Origin: Pseudomonas silvicola | GTDB taxonomy: Bacteria; Pseudomonadota; Gammaproteobacteria; Pseudomonadales; Pseudomonadaceae | Assembly (NCBI RefSeq): GCF_026651855.1 | Contig: NZ_CP093280.1 | Span: forward strand, 6,036,501 to 6,100,500 | DNA: 64,000 nt | Reading direction: 5' to 3' | Part shown: positions 39,429 through 48,242 of the stretch, one piece after another | How the letters are laid out: every line of letters starts with the position of its first letter | Position numbering within the stretch: the first letter of the stretch is position 1 | Notes under the pieces: model-generated | Told to the model about the DNA's origin: nothing | The model's database searches: none | The model's input: only the letters and a program-made list of their open reading frames with translations | Made by a program: the position numbers and the translations under genes

Positions 39429-40400
39429 ATGCGCCACATCGCCTGCCTGATCTACCCCGGGGTCATGAGCCTGGACGTCACCGGCCCCCTGCAGGTGTTC
39501 GCCTCGGCGAACGAAGAGCGGGCGCGCCTGGGTCTGCCATCCGCCTACACCTTGCACCTGCTGGCCGAAAGCACCGGCCCGGTGGTGACCTCGGCCGGTT
39601 TTGCCCTGCACGCCGAACACGCCTTTCACGCCACCGATCCAGGTATCTTTGACACCTTGCTGGTGCCCGGGGGCCAAGGTGAGCAAGCCCAGTTCGGCAA
39701 TCAACCGCTGCTGCAGTGGCTGCGCGACGCAGAACCCCGGGTGCGGCGCCTGGGCTCCATCTGCTCAGGCGCATTGATTCTGGCCCATGCCGGGCTGCTC
39801 GACGGCCACACGGCCACCACTCATTGGGCCGATGTCGAAGCGCTGCGGGCCTTTCCCCGTATTCAGGTCCAGGGCGAACGGCTGCACACCTACCAACCGG
39901 GTGCCCCGCACCTGTTCACCTCGGCCGGGGTCACCGCCGGTATCGATCTGGCCTTGGCGCTGTTGGAGGACGACCTGGGCCGCACCGTGGCCCTGGCGGT
40001 AGCGCGGCGGTTGGTGATGTTCCTCAAGCGCCCGGGCGACCAGGCGCAGTTCAGCCCGCACCTGTCGCCCGAAGCCAGCCGCGCACCGCGGCTGGCGGCG
40101 CTGCTGGAATGGATACCCGCGCACCTGGGCGACGACCTGTCCCTGCAGGCGCTGGCCGAACGGGCGTGCATGGCGCCGCGCACCTTGTACCGGGTGTTCA
40201 CCGCGGAACTGGGCACCACCCCCGCGCGCTACGTCGAACAGGTGCGCCTGGCGTCGGCCCAGGCCCTGCTGCAGGGGGGGCAAGCGTCGGTACAGAGCGT
40301 GGCGCGGTTGTGCGGGTATGGGCACCCGGAGAGTTTGCGGCGCAGTTTTCAAAAGACGCTGGGTGTCAGCCCGCAGCATTATGCGGAGCGGTTTGGTTGA
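39429..40400 (+). CDS. GlxA-type AraC-family regulator with DJ-1/PfpI domain
   Basis: A 323-residue regulator. The N-terminal 190 residues form a DJ-1/PfpI-like domain (IACLIYPGVMSLDVTGPLQVF, then LLVPGG and the CSGALILAHAGLLDG elbow with a cysteine). The C-terminal 100 carry two AraC helix-turn-helix units (LSLQALAERACMAPRTLYRVF and VQSVARLCGYGHPESLRRSF). The ATG at 39429 is used because an upstream extension lies inside cobM. The effector is unknown, and its link to the cobalamin genes may be only positional. Confidence 0.85.
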   Translation: MRHIACLIYPGVMSLDVTGPLQVFASANEERARLGLPSAYTLHLLAESTGPVVTSAGFALHAEHAFHATDPGIFDTLLVPGGQGEQAQFGNQPLLQWLRDAEPRVRRLGSICSGALILAHAGLLDGHTATTHWADVEALRAFPRIQVQGERLHTYQPGAPHLFTSAGVTAGIDLALALLEDDLGRTVALAVARRLVMFLKRPGDQAQFSPHLSPEASRAPRLAALLEWIPAHLGDDLSLQALAERACMAPRTLYRVFTAELGTTPARYVEQVRLASAQALLQGGQASVQSVARLCGYGHPESLRRSFQKTLGVSPQHYAERFG

Positions 40401-40424
40401 GGGCGCGCTGGAGCGCGCAAGCGG

Positions 40425-41723
40425 TCAACCCAGCTCGCGCTTAAGCTGCTCCCGGTCCAGGGCGCCATCCCAGCGAGCGACGAACAGCGTCGCCACGCCA
40501 TTGCCAATCACGTTGATCAAGGCGCCGCCTTCGGAAATGAAACGGTAGACCCCGAGCACCAGTACCAAGCCCGCCGCCGGGATCGCATCCATCGAACCCA
40601 GGGTCGCCGCGAGGGTAATGAATGCGCCGCCCGTCACACTGGCGGCCCCCTTGGACGTCAGCAACAGAATCAGCAGCAACGTCACCTGGTGGTAGATCGA
40701 AACGTTGATGTCCAACGCCTGGGCAATGAACATGGCCAGCACGGTCATGTTGATGCAGCTGCCGTCCAGGTTGAAGCAATACCCCGACGGTACCACCAAA
40801 CCAACGGTGGACTTTTCGCAGCCCAGCTTTTCCAGCTTGCCCATCAGCCGGGGCAGCGCCGACTCCGAGGAAGACGTACCCAGCACCAGCACCAGCTCCT
40901 CGCGAATGTACTTGAGGAACTTCCACAGGCTGAAGCCCGCCAGACGGGCCACCAGGTTGAGCACCACGAACACGAACACCAGGCCGGTGAGGTAATAGCA
41001 CACCAGCAGGTTGCCGTAGGCGCCCAACGACTGCACCCCGTACTTGCCCACCGTGAACGCCATGCCACCAAAGGCGCCCAGCGGGGCCAGGTACATGACG
41101 ATCTTCAGCATGCGGAAGAATGCCTTGGCCACCAGGTCGATGGTGCTGAGCAGCGGCTTGCCCGCCTCGCCCAACAGTTGCAGGCCGAAGGCGAACAGCA
41201 CCGATATGAACAGCACCTGCAGCATATCGCCCTCGGTGAACGCGCCGAACACCGTGGAGGGGACGATGTGGGTCAGGAAGCCGACCACGCTCTGGTCATG
41301 GGCCGCCTTGGCGTACCCGGCGATGGCCGACGCATCGAGCGTCGTCGGGTCGATGTGCATCCCTACCCCAGGTTTGAGCAGGTTCACCCCGATCAGGCCG
41401 ACGATCAAGGCGAACGTCGTCAGCACCTCGAAATAGATCAGGGACTTGAAGCCGATACGGCCGATACGTTTGAGGCTTTGCATGCTGGCGATACCGCTGA
41501 CCACCGTACAAAAGATGATGGGCGCGATGAGCATCTTGATCAGTTTGATGAAGGTGTCACCCAGCGGTTTCATCTGCTCGCCCACAGTGGGGCTGAAGTG
41601 CCCCAGCACTATCCCCAGGGCGATCGCGGCCAGGACCTGGACGTACAGATGAAGGTAAAAGGGTTTGCGCCGCGGCGTGACCACGCCCAGTGTATCGATC
41701 GAAGAGCTGATTATTTTTGTCAT
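40425..41723 (-). CDS. dctA: C4-dicarboxylate/H+ symporter
   Basis: A 432-residue inner-membrane transporter of the DAACS family, with the N-terminal YLHLYVQVLAAIALGIVLGH helix, the serine-rich re-entrant loop LGTSSSESALPRLM and the substrate-site GYCFNLDGSCINMT. These fit DctA, which imports succinate, fumarate, malate and related diacids. It is 41 bases after the hydroxyacid dehydrogenase gene and last of the five minus-strand genes, so it may import the substrate of that operon rather than be the housekeeping DctA. Confidence 0.88.
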   Translation of the reverse strand: MTKIISSSIDTLGVVTPRRKPFYLHLYVQVLAAIALGIVLGHFSPTVGEQMKPLGDTFIKLIKMLIAPIIFCTVVSGIASMQSLKRIGRIGFKSLIYFEVLTTFALIVGLIGVNLLKPGVGMHIDPTTLDASAIAGYAKAAHDQSVVGFLTHIVPSTVFGAFTEGDMLQVLFISVLFAFGLQLLGEAGKPLLSTIDLVAKAFFRMLKIVMYLAPLGAFGGMAFTVGKYGVQSLGAYGNLLVCYYLTGLVFVFVVLNLVARLAGFSLWKFLKYIREELVLVLGTSSSESALPRLMGKLEKLGCEKSTVGLVVPSGYCFNLDGSCINMTVLAMFIAQALDINVSIYHQVTLLLILLLTSKGAASVTGGAFITLAATLGSMDAIPAAGLVLVLGVYRFISEGGALINVIGNGVATLFVARWDGALDREQLKRELG

Positions 41724-41764
41724 GGCTCGACCTGCTGATTATTGTTGTTGACAAGGCGGCAGTG

Positions 41765-42706
41765 CTAACTCACTACGTTGCTCGGCTTGCCGCTGGCGAA
41801 TGCCGTGATGTTGGCGGCCAGAACCGCCTTGAGCCGCGCCACGCTGCTTTGGCTGGCCCAGGCCACGTGCGGCGTCACAATCAGGTTGGGGTGCTCGCAG
41901 TGCAGCAACGGGTGGTCAGCCCGGGGCGGTTCCGAATACAGCACATCCAGGGCCGCGCCGCCCAACTGGCCGCTGGCCAGGCCGGCCAGCACGGCATTTT
42001 CATCCACCAACGGACCGCGCGCGGTGTTGATCAACAAGGCACCGGGTTTCATGCGGTTGATTTCTGCAGCCCCGACCAAGTAGCGCGTCTGAGGGGTCAA
42101 GGGGCAGTGCAGCGTCAACGCGTCAGCGCTGGCCAATACCTCGTCGAAGGCCATGTAGCCTTCGCGCACACGGTCCGCGCCGCGGTGTTCGGCGAACACC
42201 ACGTTGATCTCCAACGCCCTGGCCATTCGCGCCACGCGGCTACCGATGTCGCCGCGCCCCACGATGCCCAGCGTGGAACCCTGCAGGTCCTGGATGGGAG
42301 CACCATGCACGCAGAAGTGTGAGGACTGCGGCCATGATGTGGTCGACGCCCCACGGTAAACCAGCAGGTGGCGGCGCAGTGCGAACAGCGAGGCAATCAC
42401 CGACTCGGCCACGCTCACCGCGCTGTAGGCAGGTACGTTGCACACCGTGACACCTTGGTCGCGGCAAGCGGCGATATCCACACAGTCGTAGCCAGTGGCG
42501 GCCACGCAGATCAGTGTGAGCCGTGGTAACTGCTCCAGCACCACCCGATCCAGGCGCACTTTGTTGGTGATGGCCACGTCCGCTTCGGCCAACGCCCGTA
42601 CCACCTGGTCCGGCGAGGTTTTTTCGCGCACGTCCCACCCCTGGGCTTCAGTCGGGCGCGTCATGGGCGAAGGCAGGCTCGCACCATCCAGAAAGACAAT
42701 ATTCAT
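41765..42706 (-). CDS. D-isomer-specific 2-hydroxyacid dehydrogenase
   Basis: A 313-residue NAD(P)-dependent oxidoreductase of the 2-hydroxyacid dehydrogenase family. The cofactor motif GIVGRGDIGS, the catalytic arginine in TARGPLVDE, glutamate in LYSEPP and histidine in TPHVAWAS are all present. The substrate could be glyoxylate, hydroxypyruvate or another 2-oxoacid. The ATG at 42706 (AAGGGC upstream) is preferred to a GTG one codon earlier. The gene lies inside the CoA-transferase/lyase operon and probably reduces or oxidises a product of it. Confidence 0.85.
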   Translation of the reverse strand: MNIVFLDGASLPSPMTRPTEAQGWDVREKTSPDQVVRALAEADVAITNKVRLDRVVLEQLPRLTLICVAATGYDCVDIAACRDQGVTVCNVPAYSAVSVAESVIASLFALRRHLLVYRGASTTSWPQSSHFCVHGAPIQDLQGSTLGIVGRGDIGSRVARMARALEINVVFAEHRGADRVREGYMAFDEVLASADALTLHCPLTPQTRYLVGAAEINRMKPGALLINTARGPLVDENAVLAGLASGQLGGAALDVLYSEPPRADHPLLHCEHPNLIVTPHVAWASQSSVARLKAVLAANITAFASGKPSNVVS

Positions 42707-42721
42707 CACGGTTGCCCTTTA

Positions 42722-43108
42722 TTATTTGAGGTCCAGTGGCTCGGAAATCTCGATCAGGTTCAGGTCCGGGTCACGCACGTACACCGAACGAATCGGGCCC
42801 GTGGCACCGGTGCGCTGCACCGGTCCTTCGACGATGGGCCAGCGCTGCGCTTCCAGATGGGCAATCACCTGCGCAAGGCTGTGCGTGGCGATGAAGCACA
42901 GGTCCAGAGCCCCTGGCACAGGCAAGTGAGCCTTGGGCTCGAACTCATGACCGCGTACGTGCACATTGATTTTCTGATTGCCGAACCGGAAGGCGAACCG
43001 GCCGTTGCCGAAGGTCTCCTCGCGCATGCCCAACACGCGCACGTAGAAGTCCTTGCAGGCCTCCAGGTCGATGGTGGTCAGCACAAGGTGGTCGAGGTGG
43101 TCGATCAT
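42722..43108 (-). CDS. VOC (glyoxalase/dioxygenase superfamily) protein
   Basis: A 128-residue single VOC fold: IDHLDHLVLTTIDLEACKDFYVRVLGM at the start and a metal ligand pattern of His at position 6 and Glu in SVYVRDPDLNLIEISE near the end. The family covers glyoxalases, epimerases and extradiol dioxygenases, so the reaction is open. Its ATG overlaps the stop of the lyase gene by four bases (ATGA), which fixes the start and shows co-transcription. A comparable VOC gene occurs in the itaconate-use operon of P. aeruginosa, by my recollection. Confidence 0.8.
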   Translation of the reverse strand: MIDHLDHLVLTTIDLEACKDFYVRVLGMREETFGNGRFAFRFGNQKINVHVRGHEFEPKAHLPVPGALDLCFIATHSLAQVIAHLEAQRWPIVEGPVQRTGATGPIRSVYVRDPDLNLIEISEPLDLK

Positions 43109-44070
43109 CGGGTACGCTCCAGTTCGGGGTTGGCCACCTGCTTGCTCAAGGTGTGCACATGTTCAGGAATCGGGTGCAGGTCCAGCCGTCGCCCGGCCTT
43201 GAGGATCGCGCTGGGGGTGTCATGGCCGATCAGGCCAGGCAGTGTGGCCGAGGCGGCCAGCACGCGCGCCAGGTCCATGCCGGTGTCGTAGCCCATCAGG
43301 TCGAGCATGTGCACCAGGTCTTCCATGCACACGTTGCCGCTGGCACCCGGCGCGTAAGGGCAACCGCCCAGGCCGCCCAGCGAAGCGTCGAAACGGTCAA
43401 CGCCGGCCTGCAGGGCCGCCAGGGTGTTGGCCAAGGCCATGCCACGGGTGTTGTGGAAATGCAGCGTGGTCTGCAGGTGCGGGAAGCGTTCGCGCACCTG
43501 CCCCGACAGTGCTTCGACCTGCGAGGGGAAGGCCATGCCGGTGGTGTCGCACAGGGTGATGCCGCGCACGCCCAGGTCGGCGAAACGCTCGACCCAGTTG
43601 AGCACTTCACCCGCGGGCACGTCGCCCTGCATGGGGCAGCCGAACACGGTAGACAGCGACACATTGATCGCCACAGGCCCCTGGCCGATGACGCCAACCA
43701 CTTCCTTGAGCTGGGCAAAGGACTGTTCGCGGGTCATGCGCAGGTTGGAGCGGTTGTGCGGCTCACTGACCGACATCACCAGGTTGGCTTCGTCGATGCC
43801 ACAGGCCAATGCCCGCTCCGCCCCGCGCACGTTCGGCACCAGCACGGTGTACTCGACACCCGGCTGGCGGTGGATGCCGGCCATCACGGCTTCGGCATCG
43901 CGCAGCGCAGGAATGGCTTTGGGCGACGTAAAGGACGTGACCTCGATCTTGGCGTAGCCGCACAGGCTCAGCGCGTTGATGAGGGCAATCTTGTCCCCGG
44001 TGTCGATGAAGGTCTTTTCGTTCTGGAAGCCGTCACGGGTGGCGACTTCCTGCATGAACAGGCGTTTCAT
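43105..44070 (-). CDS. hydroxymethylglutaryl-CoA lyase family enzyme
   Basis: A 321-residue HMGL-like TIM-barrel aldolase. It has the arginine/metal motif VATRDGFQNE near the start, TLHFHNTRG with the metal histidines, and the signature GLGGCPYAPGASGN with the catalytic cysteine. Such enzymes split HMG-CoA to acetyl-CoA and acetoacetate, and relatives split other 3-hydroxy-acyl-CoA esters such as citramalyl-CoA. The start at 44070 (MKRLFMQ) is chosen because the family's first strand begins there. The partner CoA-transferase, 16 bases upstream, would make its substrate. Confidence 0.87.
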   Translation of the reverse strand: MKRLFMQEVATRDGFQNEKTFIDTGDKIALINALSLCGYAKIEVTSFTSPKAIPALRDAEAVMAGIHRQPGVEYTVLVPNVRGAERALACGIDEANLVMSVSEPHNRSNLRMTREQSFAQLKEVVGVIGQGPVAINVSLSTVFGCPMQGDVPAGEVLNWVERFADLGVRGITLCDTTGMAFPSQVEALSGQVRERFPHLQTTLHFHNTRGMALANTLAALQAGVDRFDASLGGLGGCPYAPGASGNVCMEDLVHMLDLMGYDTGMDLARVLAASATLPGLIGHDTPSAILKAGRRLDLHPIPEHVHTLSKQVANPELERTR

Positions 44071-44086
44071 TGAGGCTATTCCTGTA

Positions 44087-45277
44087 TCAGATGAGGCCGC
44101 GGCGGCGCCAGGTTTCCCGGGTGCTCGCGTCGATGCCGATGCCGTCGAGCACTGCATCGGTGTGCTCGCCCAAGGCAGGGGCACGGGATTTGATACGCCC
44201 CGGCGTGCCTAGCAGCTTGGGCACGATCCCCGGCAGGGTGACAGCGGTGCCGTCGTCCAGGGTGCTGGGGATCAACATGTCCCGGGCCTGGTAGTGCGGG
44301 TCACCGGCGATGTCCGCCGCGTCATAGATCTTGCCCGAGGGGATGTTGGCGTCCTTGAGGGCCGCCAGCACCTCGTCCAGCGAGCGCTCGGCAGTCCAGG
44401 TGGAAATGGCGGCGTCGATCCGTGCAACATGGCGAACACGACCATCGTTCTGGACAAGCTCCGGATCATCGGCCAAATCCAGGCGGTCGATTTTTTCCAT
44501 CAGGCGGCGGTAGATGCTGTCGCCGTTGCCGGCGATCAACGCGTACTTGCCGTCCTGGCAGCGGTAAGCGTTGGTCGGGGCAATGCCGGGCAAGCTGCTG
44601 CCTGCCGGTTCGCGAACCGCACCGAACACCGAGTACTCGGGGATCAGGCTTTCCATCATGTTGAACACTGACTCATACAAGGCCACGTCGACCTGCTGCC
44701 CTGCCCCGCCGTTCTGCTCGCGATGACGCAGCGCCAACAGCACGCCGATGACGCCATGCAAGGCCGACAGCGAGTCGCCGATCGACACGCCCACGCGAAC
44801 CGGGGTACGCCCCGGCTCGCCGGACAAGTGTCGCAGCCCGCCCATGGCCTCGCCGATCACGCCGAAGCCCGGCAGGTCCTTGTACGGCCCCGACTGGCCG
44901 TAACCCGATACTCGCAACATCACCAGACCGGGGTTGAGGGCAGACAGCTCATCCCAACCCAGGCCCCATTTTTCCAAGGTACCGGGGCGAAAGTTCTCGA
45001 TGAGGATGTCGGCCTCCTGCACCAGGCGCTTGACCACCTCGCGGGCTTCGGCCTGGTGCAGGTCAAGGGTAACCGACTGTTTATTGCGCGACTGGGCGGC
45101 CCACCACACGGAAGTGCCCTCATGCAGCATGCGCCATTTGCGCAGCGGGTCACCGGTGACCGGCGGTTCGATCTTGATGACCTCGGCGCCGAATTCGGCC
45201 AGGATTTTCGCGGCGAACGGGCCTGCGATCAGCTGGCCCATCTCAACCACCTTGATACCGTCCAAAGGTAAGCTCAT
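44087..45277 (-). CDS. CaiB/BaiF (family III) CoA-transferase
   Basis: A 396-residue CoA-transferase that moves CoA between acids, first gene of the minus-strand operon. Family marks: LDGIKVVEMGQLIAGPF at the N-terminus, NKQSVTLDL, ADILIENFRPG, LVMLRVSGYGQSGPY and VSIGDSLSALHG, with the catalytic aspartate in IGD. The start at 45277 (MSLPLDG) removes an upstream extension with no similarity. It diverges from a LysR gene with 116 bases between. With the lyase it suggests activation of a hydroxy-dicarboxylate followed by carbon-carbon cleavage. Confidence 0.87.
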   Translation of the reverse strand: MSLPLDGIKVVEMGQLIAGPFAAKILAEFGAEVIKIEPPVTGDPLRKWRMLHEGTSVWWAAQSRNKQSVTLDLHQAEAREVVKRLVQEADILIENFRPGTLEKWGLGWDELSALNPGLVMLRVSGYGQSGPYKDLPGFGVIGEAMGGLRHLSGEPGRTPVRVGVSIGDSLSALHGVIGVLLALRHREQNGGAGQQVDVALYESVFNMMESLIPEYSVFGAVREPAGSSLPGIAPTNAYRCQDGKYALIAGNGDSIYRRLMEKIDRLDLADDPELVQNDGRVRHVARIDAAISTWTAERSLDEVLAALKDANIPSGKIYDAADIAGDPHYQARDMLIPSTLDDGTAVTLPGIVPKLLGTPGRIKSRAPALGEHTDAVLDGIGIDASTRETWRRRGLI

Positions 45278-45337
45278 GACGTTTTCCGTTCTTGTTGGAG
45301 GCGACGGTTGAATCATCCCCCCAAACCAGGCCAGTGA

Positions 45338-45353
45338 GAATTCACAAAATTTC
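45338..45353. promoter_or_regulatory. possible operator in the LysR/CoA-transferase intergenic region
   Basis: GAATTCACAAAATTTC is an AT-rich partial dyad (GAA and TTC ends, ATT repeats) in the 116-base gap between the divergent LysR and CoA-transferase genes. It is the only such AT-rich dyad there. It does not fit the T-N11-A rule exactly, so it is only a candidate site. Confidence 0.25.
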
Positions 45354-45393
45354 CACTACCCTTGAGCAAACGGAAACGCTAGGCCACTCCTTC

Positions 45394-46293
45394 ATGAACC
45401 TGTACCCACTCGACCTGCAATCGCTGCGCCTGCTGGTGCTGGCGGCCGACCACCAGAACCTGACCCGCGCCGCCGACAGCGCGCACATGACCGTTTCCGC
45501 CGCCAGCAAGCGTTTGTCGGAACTGGAACGAGTGACCGGGTGCACGCTGTTCGTGCGTCTGGCTCGCGGCCTGCAGCTGACCGCTGCCGGGCGTGGGCTG
45601 GCAGAGCATGCCCGTCATATCCTGGAAAGCGCGCAGCGCATGGCGTATGACGCCAGCGACTATGCCAACGGCGTGCGGGGCCACGTCAGGCTGTTCGCCA
45701 ACACCTCGGCGGTCATCCAATTCCTGCCTGAGGACCTCACGACTTTCCTGGGGGCGAACCCGCACGTGCGCATCGGCATGGAGGAAGCCGTCAGCGAGAT
45801 GACCGTCCAGGCCGTGGAAGACGGCCAGGCCGACATCGGCATCTTCGCCGACAATGTCCCCGCCCCTCACCTGGAGATCAAGCCCTACCGACGTGACCGA
45901 CTGGTGGTGCTGGTACCTCAAGTCCATCCATTGGCGCAGCAGCCCAGCGTGACCCTGGCCGATACTCTGGACTACGACTATGTGGCGCTGAATCAGGGCA
46001 GCTCGCTGCTTCGACGCATCACTGATGCAGCAGCGCGCACCGGCAAACTGCTCAAGGTGCGCATCCAGGTCAGCAGCTTCGACGGTATCTGCCGCATGAT
46101 CAATGCCGGCCTGGGCATCGGCATATTGCCGCTGGGCTCGGTGCATCCGGAACTGCTGGTGTCCAAGCTGCGCGCCATCCCCCTGGAAGGCAGCTGGGCT
46201 TCCCGGACCCTGTATGTGGGCGTGGCCGATGCCGCCAGGCTCTCCCCCGAGGCGGCCAACCTGTACAGGTTCCTGAGCAATCTGGAGTCGTGA
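45394..46293 (+). CDS. LysR-family regulator of the adjacent catabolic operon (probable)
   Basis: A 299-residue LysR-type protein: HTH at about 8-65 (LRLLVLAADHQNLTRAAD, then VSAASKRLSELER) and an effector domain ending near LYRFLSNLE. Divergent orientation beside the CoA-transferase gene strongly suggests it controls that operon in response to the substrate or a CoA ester. The ATG at 45394 gives the usual N-terminus; upstream TTG starts would overlap the operator region. Confidence 0.85.
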   Translation: MNLYPLDLQSLRLLVLAADHQNLTRAADSAHMTVSAASKRLSELERVTGCTLFVRLARGLQLTAAGRGLAEHARHILESAQRMAYDASDYANGVRGHVRLFANTSAVIQFLPEDLTTFLGANPHVRIGMEEAVSEMTVQAVEDGQADIGIFADNVPAPHLEIKPYRRDRLVVLVPQVHPLAQQPSVTLADTLDYDYVALNQGSSLLRRITDAAARTGKLLKVRIQVSSFDGICRMINAGLGIGILPLGSVHPELLVSKLRAIPLEGSWASRTLYVGVADAARLSPEAANLYRFLSNLES

Positions 46294-46339
46294 GTGGCCC
46301 AGTGGCAGGTTTCCATGAGGACTCTGCCGTTCGGCAATA

Positions 46340-46368
46340 AAAAACGGCGCTCACGGGGCGCCGTTTTT
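46340..46368. terminator. bidirectional Rho-independent terminator
   Basis: AAAAACGGCGC and GCGCCGTTTTT form an 11-bp stem with a TCACGGG loop, and A and T tracts make it work on both strands. It separates the convergent LysR and nfuA genes. Confidence 0.92.
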
Positions 46369-46387
46369 CGGGCTCGCAGGTTACGCC

Positions 46388-46981
<594 letters not shown>

Positions 46982-47041
46982 TCACAGACTTGGCTGCAGT
47001 TTACGCCAAACAAGGCGCGGCACAAAGTCCCAGTAATTTTG

Positions 47042-48064
47042 TCAGGTTATGGACCGGTCTGGCATGGGCGCCAGGCGCGCCTCGGCCCACGCCTTCATGC
47101 GTCGGTACAGGCGAGTTTCGATCCAGATGTAGCTGGCCCACGACATCAGGGCGATGACCGGCACGCAGATGGCGAACACCAGGTAAGGGTTGATGTTCAG
47201 CCGCTCGCTGGCGAACCAGCCGGTGTAGAGCACCAGCACGTGAATCAGGTACACCGAGTAGGAGCAGTCGCCCAGGGTCTTGAGCACGCGATTGCCCTTG
47301 AACCATGGCTCCATGGCCACGCAGGACACCACGATGATGGCGCTGGGCACGCCCCAGTTGAGCAAGCGGTCACTGGCTGGCAGGTTGTAGATGGCCACCA
47401 GCGAGACGGCGATCAGCATCAGTGGCATCCACAACCCCTGGGCGACCCAGCCGCGGCGGTAGGCCCAGCCGATGGCGATGCCCAGCAGGAACTCGTAAAT
47501 GATGTTGTTGGCGTAGAAACGGCTCAGTACCCCATAAGTGCTGACCATCTCGCACACCGCGAACAGCGCGGCGGCCACGACCACCGGGCGCAGGCGCCGA
47601 GGTACCACGAACACCAGCGAGAACATCAAGTAGAAGAACATCTCGTAGTTCAGCGTCCAGCCCACGTTCAACGTGGGGTACAGGCCATAGCCGCCGGGGT
47701 TTTCCGAAGGGATGAACAGCAGGGACAGAATAAAGTGCGGCAGGTCCACCACCTGGTGGGGCATTTGCTGCCCGAGGGCGACGATCATCAGGCCCATGAG
47801 CAAGGTATAGAACCAGTAGGCCGGCACGATGCGGATCACCCGGTTGAGCAGAAAACGCCCGGCGGGCATATCTTTGTCCTGGGTGGAAAGGTAGATCACC
47901 AGGCCGCTGATGACGAAGAAAATGTCGACGCCGACAGCCCCGCGATCAACGAAGAATTGACCGATCGGCCCGCTGGCATGGAAGTCGAAGAAGATTTGCA
48001 TGAAGTGATGGCAGACAACCGTCCAGGCTGCCAGGGCCCGGAGGGCTTGAAGCGAAATCAGCAT
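47042..48064 (-). CDS. OafA/YrhL-type membrane acyltransferase
   Basis: A 340-residue integral membrane acyltransferase (acyltransferase-3 family) with about ten helices. It begins with the typical ISLQALRALAAWTVVCHHF, including the catalytic histidine region, and contains FFVISGLVIYLST and PAYWFYTLLM. Such enzymes acetylate lipopolysaccharide O-antigen, exopolysaccharide or related glycans at the inner membrane. The ATG at 48064 has AAGGCGG upstream and is preferred to an upstream GTG. No polysaccharide cluster adjoins, so the acceptor is unknown. Confidence 0.83.
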   Translation of the reverse strand: MLISLQALRALAAWTVVCHHFMQIFFDFHASGPIGQFFVDRGAVGVDIFFVISGLVIYLSTQDKDMPAGRFLLNRVIRIVPAYWFYTLLMGLMIVALGQQMPHQVVDLPHFILSLLFIPSENPGGYGLYPTLNVGWTLNYEMFFYLMFSLVFVVPRRLRPVVVAAALFAVCEMVSTYGVLSRFYANNIIYEFLLGIAIGWAYRRGWVAQGLWMPLMLIAVSLVAIYNLPASDRLLNWGVPSAIIVVSCVAMEPWFKGNRVLKTLGDCSYSVYLIHVLVLYTGWFASERLNINPYLVFAICVPVIALMSWASYIWIETRLYRRMKAWAEARLAPMPDRSIT

Positions 48065-48200
48065 GTTTACCGCCTTTTTTGTCACCGGACTGTGCGCCCT
48101 TTCGGTGCACGCTCACTAGGTCCGACCACAAAAAAGGGGCAAAGGTCAGCCTGATTGACCAGCGGTGCCCTCCCAGCGCTTGTCCCAGCCCCACGTTGAA

Positions 48201-48235
48201 CCCTGTGGGACCGGGCGAAGCTCGGGAAACGGGCA
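48201..48235. repeat. REP unit
   Basis: GTGGGACCGGGCGAAGCTCG (about 48206-48225) matches the inverse of the REP at 23613-23632. It lies between the cti stop and the acyltransferase start and may help end cti transcription. Confidence 0.65.
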
Positions 48236-48242
48236 CACCGTT

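Noticed and set aside
40403-40418. Small GCGCGC/GCGCGC hairpin between the GlxA-type regulator and dctA
   Set aside because: Only six base pairs with no T tract; not convincing as a terminator.
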